From contig JAJZJB010000004.1 of assembly GCA_021810375.1 (NCBI GenBank), positions 1 to 43,624 of the forward strand: a stretch of DNA of 43,624 nt. Reading direction: 5' to 3'. The number at the start of each line of letters is the position of its first letter. Position 1 is the first letter of the stretch. The DNA is from Microcaldota archaeon. GTDB lineage: Archaea; Micrarchaeota; Micrarchaeia; Micrarchaeales; CABMGC01. A model generated the notes under the pieces. It made no database searches. It saw only the letters and a program-made list of their open reading frames with translations, and was not told the origin of the DNA. Positions 27,686-35,859 of this stretch are shown here, piece by piece. The translations under genes were made by a program, and so were the position numbers.

Positions 27686-27766
27686 TCTATCACTTAATAT
27701 TCGGTTTTAATAAGGAAATGTAAGGTTTTTAAATCCTCCGCAATGTTTAACTTTTTGTTAACATAT

Positions 27767-27880
27767 TGTTCGTCAATTGTTCCATGACTGTTCACTAGAC
27801 AGCGTAGAAAACGCGTAATTTGGCTTGTTATCCCGGTTGCAGAGGACCTTAATTGCAGCCAGTACAGCGATTGACGAACA
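27767..27880 (+). ncRNA. Candidate structured RNA (tentative)
   Basis: 11-bp exact inverted repeat TGTTCGTCAAT (27767-27777) / ATTGACGAACA (27870-27880) encloses GGTTGCA...TGCAGCC (with G-U) and GCGT...ACGC hairpins. Confidence 0.3.
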
Positions 27881-28008
27881 GGAGTGGTTAGACGATTCAC
27901 GTTGCTTATGCCCATTGCATCATATATTGCTACAATTGATATATAAGCATGTCAGCATGCGCAAGGAGTCTGCAAAAGGTTAAATAGATTCCTTTGGAAA
28001 GGCTAACC

Positions 28009-28374
28009 ATGGAGAGAGGAGAGGAACTCAAGCAAGTCATAATCATAAGGAAGGATCTCAATATGGGACTGGGAAAGACAGTCGCACAGGGATCCCATGC
28101 CTCGCTGATGAGCTACCTTGAAGCTGTAAAGACTGACGGAAAGATTGCAAGTGCCTGGATAGCTGCAGGAGAGAAGAAGATAGTGCTTAAGGTGGAGAGC
28201 GAAGAGGCATTGAAGAGACTCTCGGACGCGTTCAAGTATAAGAAGATACCGTGCGCCCTGGTCACAGATGCGGGCCTTACTGAACTGCCTCCTGGCACGG
28301 TTACCGCGCTTGGGATAGGGCCTTGGAGAAGCAGTGAGATAGACGTGTTCACTTCGGGGCTGAAGCTGCTCTAG
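28009..28374 (+). CDS. pth2: Peptidyl-tRNA hydrolase, Pth2 family
   Basis: KQVIIIRKDLNMGLGKTVAQGSHASL...; VTDAGLTELPPGTVTALGIGP. Start may be 27994 or 28009. Confidence 0.93.
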   Translation: MERGEELKQVIIIRKDLNMGLGKTVAQGSHASLMSYLEAVKTDGKIASAWIAAGEKKIVLKVESEEALKRLSDAFKYKKIPCALVTDAGLTELPPGTVTALGIGPWRSSEIDVFTSGLKLL

Positions 28375-28798
28375 GCTTTTCAGGAGAGAACGTTTTGTTC
28401 ATAGCATCCTCTACAGAGTTAACACGCAAGAGATCCCTGCCCTCTTTGCGCACTGCAGCTTCAATCATTCTCTTCCTCTCGCTTATCTTCTTGAGCTCTT
28501 CTGCCAGCACGTACAGGCCGCGTATCTTAGGGCCGAACTTGAGGCTGGCTTTCAATTCCGCGTGCTCGTCGTTTGGACGTCTCTCGGCATACTCGGCTCG
28601 GTCAGCGATCAGGTCGGTAAGGTACCTGAATTCCCTCGGAGGGAGGTACTTCCTGGCAGTATCGATCTCTTCCATGGTTAGAGGAGCCTCCCAGGACCTT
28701 GCTCCAGGAGCGGCTTCAACCCTGGGCGCAGGCAGCGCATCTTCGGGAGCCCTCGAAACTTTCCCAGTGCCAATTGCTCGCGTTACTGTACCAGCCAT
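28349..28798 (-). CDS. Hypothetical protein (149 aa)
   Basis: Charged, alpha-helical ORF; 3' end overlaps pth2 by 26 bp. Confidence 0.5.
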   Translation of the reverse strand: MAGTVTRAIGTGKVSRAPEDALPAPRVEAAPGARSWEAPLTMEEIDTARKYLPPREFRYLTDLIADRAEYAERRPNDEHAELKASLKFGPKIRGLYVLAEELKKISERKRMIEAAVRKEGRDLLRVNSVEDAMNKTFSPEKPRAASAPK

Positions 28799-28860
28799 AT
28801 CAATCTACTGATAGTTGCTTGGATATGGCTCTTTATAAGAATTTTCTGCGAATGCCTGGT

Positions 28861-29784
28861 TCACACGTAGGTGAGCCACTGTGCATATTCGCTCTCCTTG
28901 CCATGCACTATTCCGGAGAATTTGTCCGCAAGCATCTTCGTTATCGGGCCCTGCTTTCCATTGCCAATCTTCCTCGAGTCCACTGACACTATCGGGGTTA
29001 TCTCCGCAGCAGTTCCGGTGAAGAATGCCTCATCGCATGTGTAGAGTTCCTCCCTGTGGATCATGCGCTCCTCGGTCTCCAGGCCCATCGATTCCGCTAT
29101 CTTCAGCATGGAGTCGCGTGTTATGCCTAGCAGTATGTCGGAATCCTTGGACGGGGTCAGCACCCTGCCATCCTCTACAAGGAAGATGTTCTCGCCCGGG
29201 CCTTCTGCCACATATCCGTCTGGGGAGAGAAGTATTGCCTCATCGCTTCCGGAGAGCTTTGCCTCAAGCGATGCGAGTATCGAGTTTGCATAGTTTCCAG
29301 AGAGTTTGGCTTCTGGCGGCAGCACATACGAGTTCATCCTCTGCCATGACGAGATCTTGCACCTTATTCCTTTATCCTTGTCAGTGAAATAGTTCCCGAA
29401 TTCGAGAGCGGCAATGGCGACGCTCACCTTCTTTCCCAGGACGGAGAGCCCTATCCTGTTGTCATTGTAGAAAGCGAACGGCCGTATATAGCAGCTCTGG
29501 AGCCTGTTCTTCTTTACTATAGATATTATCGCTTCCTCGATCCTGCGTTGGCCCATGCCCAGGTCCATGCCAACTATCTTGGCGCTGCGCATGAATCTTC
29601 TTGAGTGCTCGCCAAGCCTGAAGATTGCAGGACCCTTGTCTGTAGAGTAGGCACGTATTCCCTCAAAGACCCCGCTGCCATACTGCAGCGAGTGCGTAAG
29701 AAGATGCACATTGGCCTTTCCGAACTCAATGAACTTGTTATCCATCCAGACATACTGCTTGTTTGCCATGCTTCCATCTCCCAA
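28861..29784 (-). CDS. ilvE: Branched-chain amino acid aminotransferase
   Basis: VHLLTHSLQYGSGVFEGIRAY; LSGNYANSILASLEAKLSGSDEAILLSPDGYVAEGPGENIFLV. Start may be internal at 29769. Confidence 0.93.
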   Translation of the reverse strand: MGDGSMANKQYVWMDNKFIEFGKANVHLLTHSLQYGSGVFEGIRAYSTDKGPAIFRLGEHSRRFMRSAKIVGMDLGMGQRRIEEAIISIVKKNRLQSCYIRPFAFYNDNRIGLSVLGKKVSVAIAALEFGNYFTDKDKGIRCKISSWQRMNSYVLPPEAKLSGNYANSILASLEAKLSGSDEAILLSPDGYVAEGPGENIFLVEDGRVLTPSKDSDILLGITRDSMLKIAESMGLETEERMIHREELYTCDEAFFTGTAAEITPIVSVDSRKIGNGKQGPITKMLADKFSGIVHGKESEYAQWLTYV

Positions 29785-29892
29785 ACAAAGGATAAAAGGC
29801 TTTCTGCGCGCATGCTGCCCTTCTCCTACAGTTTAATATTTCTTGTTATTGATATACTACACAAGTCTACACAAGTACAGCGTGGTGTATTA

Positions 29893-30543
29893 ATGGAAGA
29901 CATAGAATGGATAGGGCACGCATCATTCCTGCTCAGGATAAAGGGAAAGAACGTGTACATAGACCCGTTTAAGCTTGACAGCGTCAGGGATCATGCCGAT
30001 ATTATCCTTGTAACGCATCCGCATTTCGACCATTTCGACGTAGAGAGCATAAGGAAAGTGGCTGACAAGAATACGCTAGTGTTTGTTCCGAAAGAGATAG
30101 TGGATAAGGTGCCTGTCGGAAAGGCCACAGGGGTTGAGCCTAACAAGAAGTATAGTGCATTGGGCATAGAATTCAGGACGGTGCCCGCATACAATGTAGT
30201 GAAGGAGAGGCTGGACAAGCATCCAAGACAGAACGATTGGGTAGGTTACATAATAAATGTGAATGGAAAGTTGCTTTACCATCCTGGCGACACTGACTTC
30301 ATAGAGGAGATGAAGGGCCTAAAAGTAGACATTGCGCTTTTGCCGATGAGCGGTACTTATACAATGGATGTAAACCAGGCGATAGATGCTGCAAAAGCCA
30401 TCGAGGCTGCACAATACATACCCATGCATTACAAGATGGTCCTTGGTAAGGACGGGTCGAGGAAGGCCGAGAAACTTTTTAAGGAAAAGGTGAGTAAAGC
30501 GGTCTTCTTGGAAGAGGTGCAGGAGGCCAAGTACTCTTTCTGA
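29893..30543 (+). CDS. Metallo-beta-lactamase superfamily hydrolase (UPF0173-like)
   Basis: EWIGHASFLLRI...YIDPF...ILVTHPHFDHFD; LLYHPGDTDF. Start MEDIEW at 29893. Confidence 0.88.
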   Translation: MEDIEWIGHASFLLRIKGKNVYIDPFKLDSVRDHADIILVTHPHFDHFDVESIRKVADKNTLVFVPKEIVDKVPVGKATGVEPNKKYSALGIEFRTVPAYNVVKERLDKHPRQNDWVGYIINVNGKLLYHPGDTDFIEEMKGLKVDIALLPMSGTYTMDVNQAIDAAKAIEAAQYIPMHYKMVLGKDGSRKAEKLFKEKVSKAVFLEEVQEAKYSF

Positions 30544-30552
30544 ATGCGATAT

Positions 30553-30693
30553 CTAGAGATATCTTATCTTCTCGTCTTTGAGGCAGCTGAAGTCGTTATC
30601 CCTTGTCATTAGGAGCTCGCCATCCTTTAGTCTTGATAAGTCTTCATATACGTCATCTGAGTTAGATATTTGCCTGTACGTTTTCTCGTGCAT
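30553..30693 (-). CDS. Short ORF resembling the C-terminal end of a PIN domain (possible remnant)
   Basis: Manual translation MHEKTYRQISNSDDVYEDLSRLKDGELLMTRDNDFSCLKDEKIRYL*; the frame stays open upstream into the ksgA 3' end. Confidence 0.35.
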   Translation of the reverse strand: MHEKTYRQISNSDDVYEDLSRLKDGELLMTRDNDFSCLKDEKIRYL

Positions 30694-30725
30694 GTATACA
30701 TGAGTGTTTATATATTCAGGCAGGA

Positions 30726-31499
30726 TCAGATTCTGGAGGCGATCTCGGTTGAGAGTTCGGATAGCTGATTCGGCCGGAGCTTGAAGACCCGCTGGTCCTT
30801 CATGCTTATCGTCTCCATTATTCTTGACATCTCATCTTTTGTCTTCCCGAAGGAGCCCCTGCCGTCTATCATCGCACTCCTTATGGTCTTCTTCTTGTGC
30901 TGCATGAGCGCACTGATGACTGACATGGCTTTCCCGTCGATAGCTGTGCCTAAAGGCTTGATGTATATTATAGAAGAATCGACTAGTGGAATAGGCCTGA
31001 AATTGCCCCTCGGCACGTCGAGTATCTTGGTAACGCGGAATGAGAGCGCAGTTATTACGCTGAGTCTCGAATATTCGCGGGTGTCCTCCTTTGCCAGCAT
31101 GTGGTTCACAAATTCCTTCTGCAGGCAGAGCACGGCCTGCATCCGCTTCTTGGAGAGCCATTCGATGACGTTGCTGGAGAGCTGGTATGGAATGTTAGCT
31201 ATCATGATGTCTATCTGGCCAGGGCCGAGATCTTCTTCTGATATGTCAAGGAAGTCTTTGTTGATCAGCTTGAGTTTCTTGGACCTTATTCTTGCTTCAA
31301 GCGAATTATAGAGCATCCTGTCCTTCTCAACCGCTATGACTTTCTTTGCTTTCTTCAGCAGTGCCCTTGTAAGCATGCCAGGGCCCGGGCCTATCTCAAG
31401 CACTGTCTTCCCTATCGCATGCTCGGCCTCTATCTCAGCTATGTGCTGGTTAGTGAGAAAGACCTGGCCGGTGCGGTGAACCCTTCTGCTCCTCATCAT
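30726..31499 (-). CDS. rsmA: rRNA adenine dimethyltransferase (KsgA/Dim1)
   Basis: RTGQVFLTNQHIAEIEAEHAIGKTVLEIGPGPGMLTRALLKKAKKVIAVEKD; MIANIPYQLSS. Confidence 0.92.
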   Translation of the reverse strand: MMRSRRVHRTGQVFLTNQHIAEIEAEHAIGKTVLEIGPGPGMLTRALLKKAKKVIAVEKDRMLYNSLEARIRSKKLKLINKDFLDISEEDLGPGQIDIMIANIPYQLSSNVIEWLSKKRMQAVLCLQKEFVNHMLAKEDTREYSRLSVITALSFRVTKILDVPRGNFRPIPLVDSSIIYIKPLGTAIDGKAMSVISALMQHKKKTIRSAMIDGRGSFGKTKDEMSRIMETISMKDQRVFKLRPNQLSELSTEIASRI

Positions 31500-31501
31500 T
31501 T

Positions 31502-32185
31502 CTATTTTATGTAAGTTAGTATATATGTTATTCCAAAAAAGAACTCGCTGCTCCTTGCCTTATGGAAGCGCTTTGCCGAGAGAACCTTGAGGAATTTACT
31601 TTTGTCGAATGAGTTGGTGCTTCCCGGGAGCCACTTGTAGAGCTTCTTTCCGGTGAGCCATCCGAACAGGCTCATGTATCCCAGGTATATGCGGAACATT
31701 GCCCTGTTGAGCAGGCCTTGGGGCGCAGAGATGTCTGCTATGACCAGTATGCCATTTTTCCTCAGCACGCGGTAGGACTCGCTTGCGAATCTCTCAATGT
31801 CAAGGTTCTTAAGCGCGAAGGTGCACACCACCGCATCGAATGAGCCGTCTGGATATCTTAGGCTTGAGGAGTCGCCTTCTTCGAAATGCACGTTGACAAG
31901 GCCTTCTTTCCGGGCCTTGGCCCTGGCAGTGGAGAGCATGCGAATATTTGCATCCATCGCTGTTACAGCAACCTTCTGGCCTCTTGCTTGCGCGGCCTTA
32001 GCCACGAGCATTGCAGTATCGCCAGTACCTGTTGCTATGTCAAGCACCTTTCCGGGCCTCGTCTTCAGAACCTCATTTGCGGCTCTCTTCCTCACTGACG
32101 AATCGGTGAAGAAGCTTAGGAGATGGTTCGTGAGGTCATAGCTCTCGTGAGCCTCGGAATACATGGCCATGTTTTCCTTGTCCAA
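31502..32185 (-). CDS. UbiE/COQ5-family methyltransferase (paralogue 1)
   Basis: VLDIATGTGDTAMLVAKAA...TAMDANIRML...LRYPDGSFDAVVCTFALKNLDI. Confidence 0.85.
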   Translation of the reverse strand: MDKENMAMYSEAHESYDLTNHLLSFFTDSSVRKRAANEVLKTRPGKVLDIATGTGDTAMLVAKAAQARGQKVAVTAMDANIRMLSTARAKARKEGLVNVHFEEGDSSSLRYPDGSFDAVVCTFALKNLDIERFASESYRVLRKNGILVIADISAPQGLLNRAMFRIYLGYMSLFGWLTGKKLYKWLPGSTNSFDKSKFLKVLSAKRFHKARSSEFFFGITYILTYIK

Positions 32186-32193
32186 CAGCGCAC

Positions 32194-32889
32194 CTACTTG
32201 TTTCCGGTAACAATGAATGCGGCTCCGGTTATTTCTTTACCAAGCCTCACGTTCCTGAACCCAGCTCCCTTTAGTACCCTCACGAAGTTGGCTTTGTCGA
32301 ACCTGCTGGTGCTATACACAAGCCAGTCGAATGCATTCTTATCCTCGAGAGCGCCTATCCAGCTGATTGCGCCCCAGTATGCGCGAATGACTGCCCTGTT
32401 CAGCGGAGTGTCGGGCCTGCCCATATCCATGAAGACGAACTTACCTCCGGGTTTGAGCACGCGCCTTGCCTCGCTGGCAAACTTCTCCAGGCTGTCCACG
32501 TTGCGCAGAGCAAACGTAGAGGTGACTACATCAAAACTGTTGTCCGGATAGCGAAGCTTCATGGCATCGCCGCGCTCTATTGCGATGTCAAGGCCCAGCC
32601 GCCTGGCCTTTCTCTCTGCAACCGAGAGCATGCCCTTGTTGAAGTCCATCGCTGTTATGCTTATGTCCTTGCCCCTCTTCCCGGCTAGCCTTAATATTTC
32701 CAGGGGAAGCTCCCCCGTGCCGGTTGCTATGTCGAGCAGTTTGTAGCTCTGCTTGCCTATCATTGCCTGCGAAGCTGCATCCTTGCGCCAGAGCTTGATG
32801 ATGCCCAGGCTCGAGACCGTATTGACACGGTCATAACCCTTTGCCACGTCTGTGAATATTTTGTCTATTCTTTTGCTCATGCGAGTCAC
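32194..32889 (-). CDS. ubiE: UbiE/COQ5-family methyltransferase (paralogue 2)
   Basis: IDKIFTDVAKGYDRVNTVSSLGIIKLWRKDAA...LLDIATGTGELPLEILRLAG. Confidence 0.88.
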   Translation of the reverse strand: MTRMSKRIDKIFTDVAKGYDRVNTVSSLGIIKLWRKDAASQAMIGKQSYKLLDIATGTGELPLEILRLAGKRGKDISITAMDFNKGMLSVAERKARRLGLDIAIERGDAMKLRYPDNSFDVVTSTFALRNVDSLEKFASEARRVLKPGGKFVFMDMGRPDTPLNRAVIRAYWGAISWIGALEDKNAFDWLVYSTSRFDKANFVRVLKGAGFRNVRLGKEITGAAFIVTGNK

Positions 32890-32890
32890 T

Positions 32891-33787
32891 TCATATTGCC
32901 AATAAGTATGATGCTGATAAGATTATGGCAAGGGCAAACGACGCAAGCGTATGCGCGCTGAGATATGCCCCGTACTTCTTTGAATTGCCCTTGTACAGGC
33001 CGTTGAACACATAGTATGTTACCGGCACTGCAATGAAGCATGCGACTGCCAGGAAAGGCACAGCGCCTATGTATATTCCTGCAAGAAGGATCATGAATGC
33101 GATTGATTGCATAACAAGGTAGTAAAGTCCTATGTTCTTGCTTGTCTTCAGCATTATCGCAGTGTGCCTTGCACCGTACTTCCTGTCTATGTCCTTGTCA
33201 GGCACGGAATTCACGAACAGGGCGTTCCCGCCGAGCATTACGCCTGCAGGGATAAACGAGAAGAGGAGCCCATATGTCAGGGATGATGCAGCGGCAAGAA
33301 CGATAAAGCTGCCGAATGAGATGAGTATGTAGTTGAATGAGCAGAGAACCTCGGAGAGATACGGCACTCTTTTAATGTATCGCGCGTACATGAAGATCGA
33401 GAGCGCAGCTATTATAATTATTGGCAGGATGTAGGCCCTTGCAAGCAAGAGGTATATGCCTATTAAAGCTGCTACAGCAAGCGTGGCAAGGCCCGCGGCA
33501 AGCGTAGTGCCGGGCCTGATAAGCCCTTTTGCTATGAGGGAACTTCCGCCGCTGAGTTCGTCTGATTTCCTCTTCGCCAGCTCTTTGTCCAGGCCGCTGG
33601 CATAATCGAAATAGTCGCTTATGACGTTAACAGAGATCTGCGCTAGTACCACGCCGACTATGACCAACACTGCATAAAGTAAGGAGAAGTGGCCGTAATA
33701 ATAAGCGGCAGAGACGCCAAGCACCGCAAGGGAGAGTCCGTACAGGAGCGTGGGCTCGAACATCTCTATGAGATAGTATTTGTTCAT
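32891..33787 (-). CDS. UbiA/MenA-family prenyltransferase
   Basis: VNVISDYFDYASGLDKE and NSVPDKDIDRKYGARHTAI in a multi-TM protein. Confidence 0.85.
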   Translation of the reverse strand: MNKYYLIEMFEPTLLYGLSLAVLGVSAAYYYGHFSLLYAVLVIVGVVLAQISVNVISDYFDYASGLDKELAKRKSDELSGGSSLIAKGLIRPGTTLAAGLATLAVAALIGIYLLLARAYILPIIIIAALSIFMYARYIKRVPYLSEVLCSFNYILISFGSFIVLAAASSLTYGLLFSFIPAGVMLGGNALFVNSVPDKDIDRKYGARHTAIMLKTSKNIGLYYLVMQSIAFMILLAGIYIGAVPFLAVACFIAVPVTYYVFNGLYKGNSKKYGAYLSAHTLASFALAIILSASYLLAI

Positions 33788-33848
33788 TGCTAATGAAATG
33801 ACATATTAGACTTATATTTATATCTTAGCCATAAATCCTATTGCTGTT

Positions 33849-34301
33849 GTGGTGCAGATGAGCAGGATAGTCGTGTATATAGGCAGCGACCATAGGGGAT
33901 TCCTGCTGAAGTCAGCCATAAAGGAGCACCTCGCAGGCAGGGGATGCGAGACCCTTGACGTAGGCCCTTTTGGCTATGACAAGGATGACGATTTTATAGA
34001 CTATGCCGGAGAGGTATGCAAGGAAACGCTGAAAGGGAAAGGCATGGGCATACTGATCTGCGGCTCGGGACACGGCATGTGCATAGCTGCAAATAAGATG
34101 AAGGGAATTCGCGCTGCCCTCTGCTGGAATGAGAAGTCCGGGAGATGGGCCAGGGAACACCAGGATGCAAATGTGCTCTGCCTGGCAGGGCAGATAAGCA
34201 GCGTATCAGAAGCAACGAGCGCTGTTGATGCATGGCTTGACTCGAAATTCAGCGGCGAGGAACGGCATGCAAGAAGGATAAACAGGCTAAACGAAATGTA
34301 G
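33849..34301 (+). CDS. rpiB: Ribose-5-phosphate isomerase B
   Basis: IGSDHRGFLLKSAIKEHL...; GILICGSGHGMCIAANKMKGIRAALC. Confidence 0.92.
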   Translation: MVQMSRIVVYIGSDHRGFLLKSAIKEHLAGRGCETLDVGPFGYDKDDDFIDYAGEVCKETLKGKGMGILICGSGHGMCIAANKMKGIRAALCWNEKSGRWAREHQDANVLCLAGQISSVSEATSAVDAWLDSKFSGEERHARRINRLNEM

Positions 34302-34309
34302 GTTTTCTA

Positions 34310-35188
34310 ATGAGGGTTCTTGGAGGATCGGCTGCAGGCAGCATGGGCAGGGCCATTGCTGGCCTGCTCGGCGTAGAGTATTCGGCCATAGAGCTTAAGA
34401 AATTCCCGGACGGCGAGTTCGCGGCAAAGGTGCCGTTCAATGCATATGGAGAGGACATAGTTGTAGTGCAGTCCACCTATGCGCCGCAGGACCGGCACAT
34501 CATGGAGCTTTTATTCATTGCGGATGCGCTGAAGGAGATGAAGGTGAAAAGCATAAAGGCCGTGATACCTTACCTTGCGTATATGCGCCAGAACAAGAGC
34601 TTCACAGAGGGCGAGTCTGTAAACGCCAAGATAGTAATGAGGATGCTGGGCCAGTCCGGCATTGATGCGATAATGACAGTGCAGCCTCATAAGACAGACC
34701 CGCTTTCTGCATTCAAGGGCAGGGCGGTAGCTATCAGCCCGGTTAGGACGCTGATAGAGGCTGCTGCGAAGAACCTGAAAGATCCGTATGTGCTTGCTCC
34801 GGATAGGGGTGGCCTTGAGCTGGCGAAGAGCGCAGCCGCGATACTGGGATGCGGGTATACGCATGTGGACAAGGAGCGTGACCAGATAACCGGTGCGGCG
34901 CACATAAGGAACGTGCCTTCCGAGCGCTTCGACGGCAAGCAGGTAATCATAGTCGATGATGTGATAAGCACTGGTGGCACCATAGCGCTTTCTTCCCATT
35001 TCGCATATTCCCGCGGTGCAGAGTCAGTAATAGCAGCTGCAGTGCACCTTGTAATGTCAGACGATGCGCACCACAGGATGAGCGAGGAGGGCGTAAGGAA
35101 GATCTACGGCACCAATACGATACCTTGCGAGAACGCAGAACTTGTTGACATATCTAAGGACATAGCGGAAGGAATAACTAGGCTATGA
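34310..35188 (+). CDS. prs: Ribose-phosphate pyrophosphokinase
   Basis: FPDGEFAAKVPFNAYGEDIVVVQST; VIIVDDVISTGGTIALSS PRPP-binding motif. Confidence 0.93.
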   Translation: MRVLGGSAAGSMGRAIAGLLGVEYSAIELKKFPDGEFAAKVPFNAYGEDIVVVQSTYAPQDRHIMELLFIADALKEMKVKSIKAVIPYLAYMRQNKSFTEGESVNAKIVMRMLGQSGIDAIMTVQPHKTDPLSAFKGRAVAISPVRTLIEAAAKNLKDPYVLAPDRGGLELAKSAAAILGCGYTHVDKERDQITGAAHIRNVPSERFDGKQVIIVDDVISTGGTIALSSHFAYSRGAESVIAAAVHLVMSDDAHHRMSEEGVRKIYGTNTIPCENAELVDISKDIAEGITRL

Positions 35189-35854
35189 GCCTGCCTTTGA
35201 CTTCTCCCTGACTTTCTGGAGCAAGTAGGAATACCTATCGGCCCTGGTCTCGAACTTGCGTATCCTTGAGGATCTTATTTCTATAACCCGCTTGAGCGAG
35301 GTAATCTTACTCTTCCTGAAGAACCGGAAGATGCTGGAGCTATGAAGTATCAGCCTTGCAGATGCGTTCTGCATAGATTCGCCTTCCTTGGAGATCCTTA
35401 CGCGGTAGTGGTTCTGCCTCTTCTCAAGCCTCTTGAGCAGCAGCGAGGTATAGCGCGATGCGGAGTGATGGTCCCTTGCCTTCTTGGGCATGCCAAGCAT
35501 CATTACGCTCGCGAACTCCGGTCCGAAAAGATGGGTGCTGCCCAGTGCTATGGCCTCCAGGTGCGCAAGATATTGCTTCCTCTCTTCCCGTGACATTCGG
35601 GCAGTGTTGGCCACAACTATCGGCATGCTTGCAATCTCATACTCATACGAGCTGAGTATCCTTCGCATGTTCATTGCATGCTCATCGAGCTCGTAGACTG
35701 CCTCTTTGCTCTTCTCCTTGCCGTCCTTCTCCTTTGACGGGAAGCCTTCTTTCCATGCTTCCCTTATGACATTCTTGAGTATGTTCCCCTCAAACGTATC
35801 ATGCTTCGTGTCGGCAGAGGGTTTCTCGCTATTAATCAAGAGATTGGACAACAT
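35183..35854 (-). CDS. Hypothetical protein, basic, 223 aa
   Basis: Long ORF filling the gap between prs and gltX; no family recognised. Confidence 0.6.
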   Translation of the reverse strand: MLSNLLINSEKPSADTKHDTFEGNILKNVIREAWKEGFPSKEKDGKEKSKEAVYELDEHAMNMRRILSSYEYEIASMPIVVANTARMSREERKQYLAHLEAIALGSTHLFGPEFASVMMLGMPKKARDHHSASRYTSLLLKRLEKRQNHYRVRISKEGESMQNASARLILHSSSIFRFFRKSKITSLKRVIEIRSSRIRKFETRADRYSYLLQKVREKSKAGS

Positions 35855-35859
35855 AACAC

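Noticed and set aside
27189-27710. Plus-strand ORFs antisense to the S-layer-like gene
   Set aside because: Compositional mirror of the low-complexity S-layer coding frame; no independent evidence.
27694-27915. 73-aa minus-strand ORF upstream of the S-layer gene
   Set aside because: No recognisable family; it covers the S-layer promoter region and the inverted-repeat element.
30548-30563. GATATC-TAGA-GATATC palindrome near the end of the PIN-like ORF
   Set aside because: Short 6-bp arms and no T-tract; could arise by chance, so not called as a terminator or operator.
35183-35188. Convergent stop overlap between prs and the 223-aa gene (similar at 14698-14706, 28349-28374, 41786-41789)
   Set aside because: Short tail-to-tail overlaps are common in compact archaeal genomes and not evidence of special regulation.
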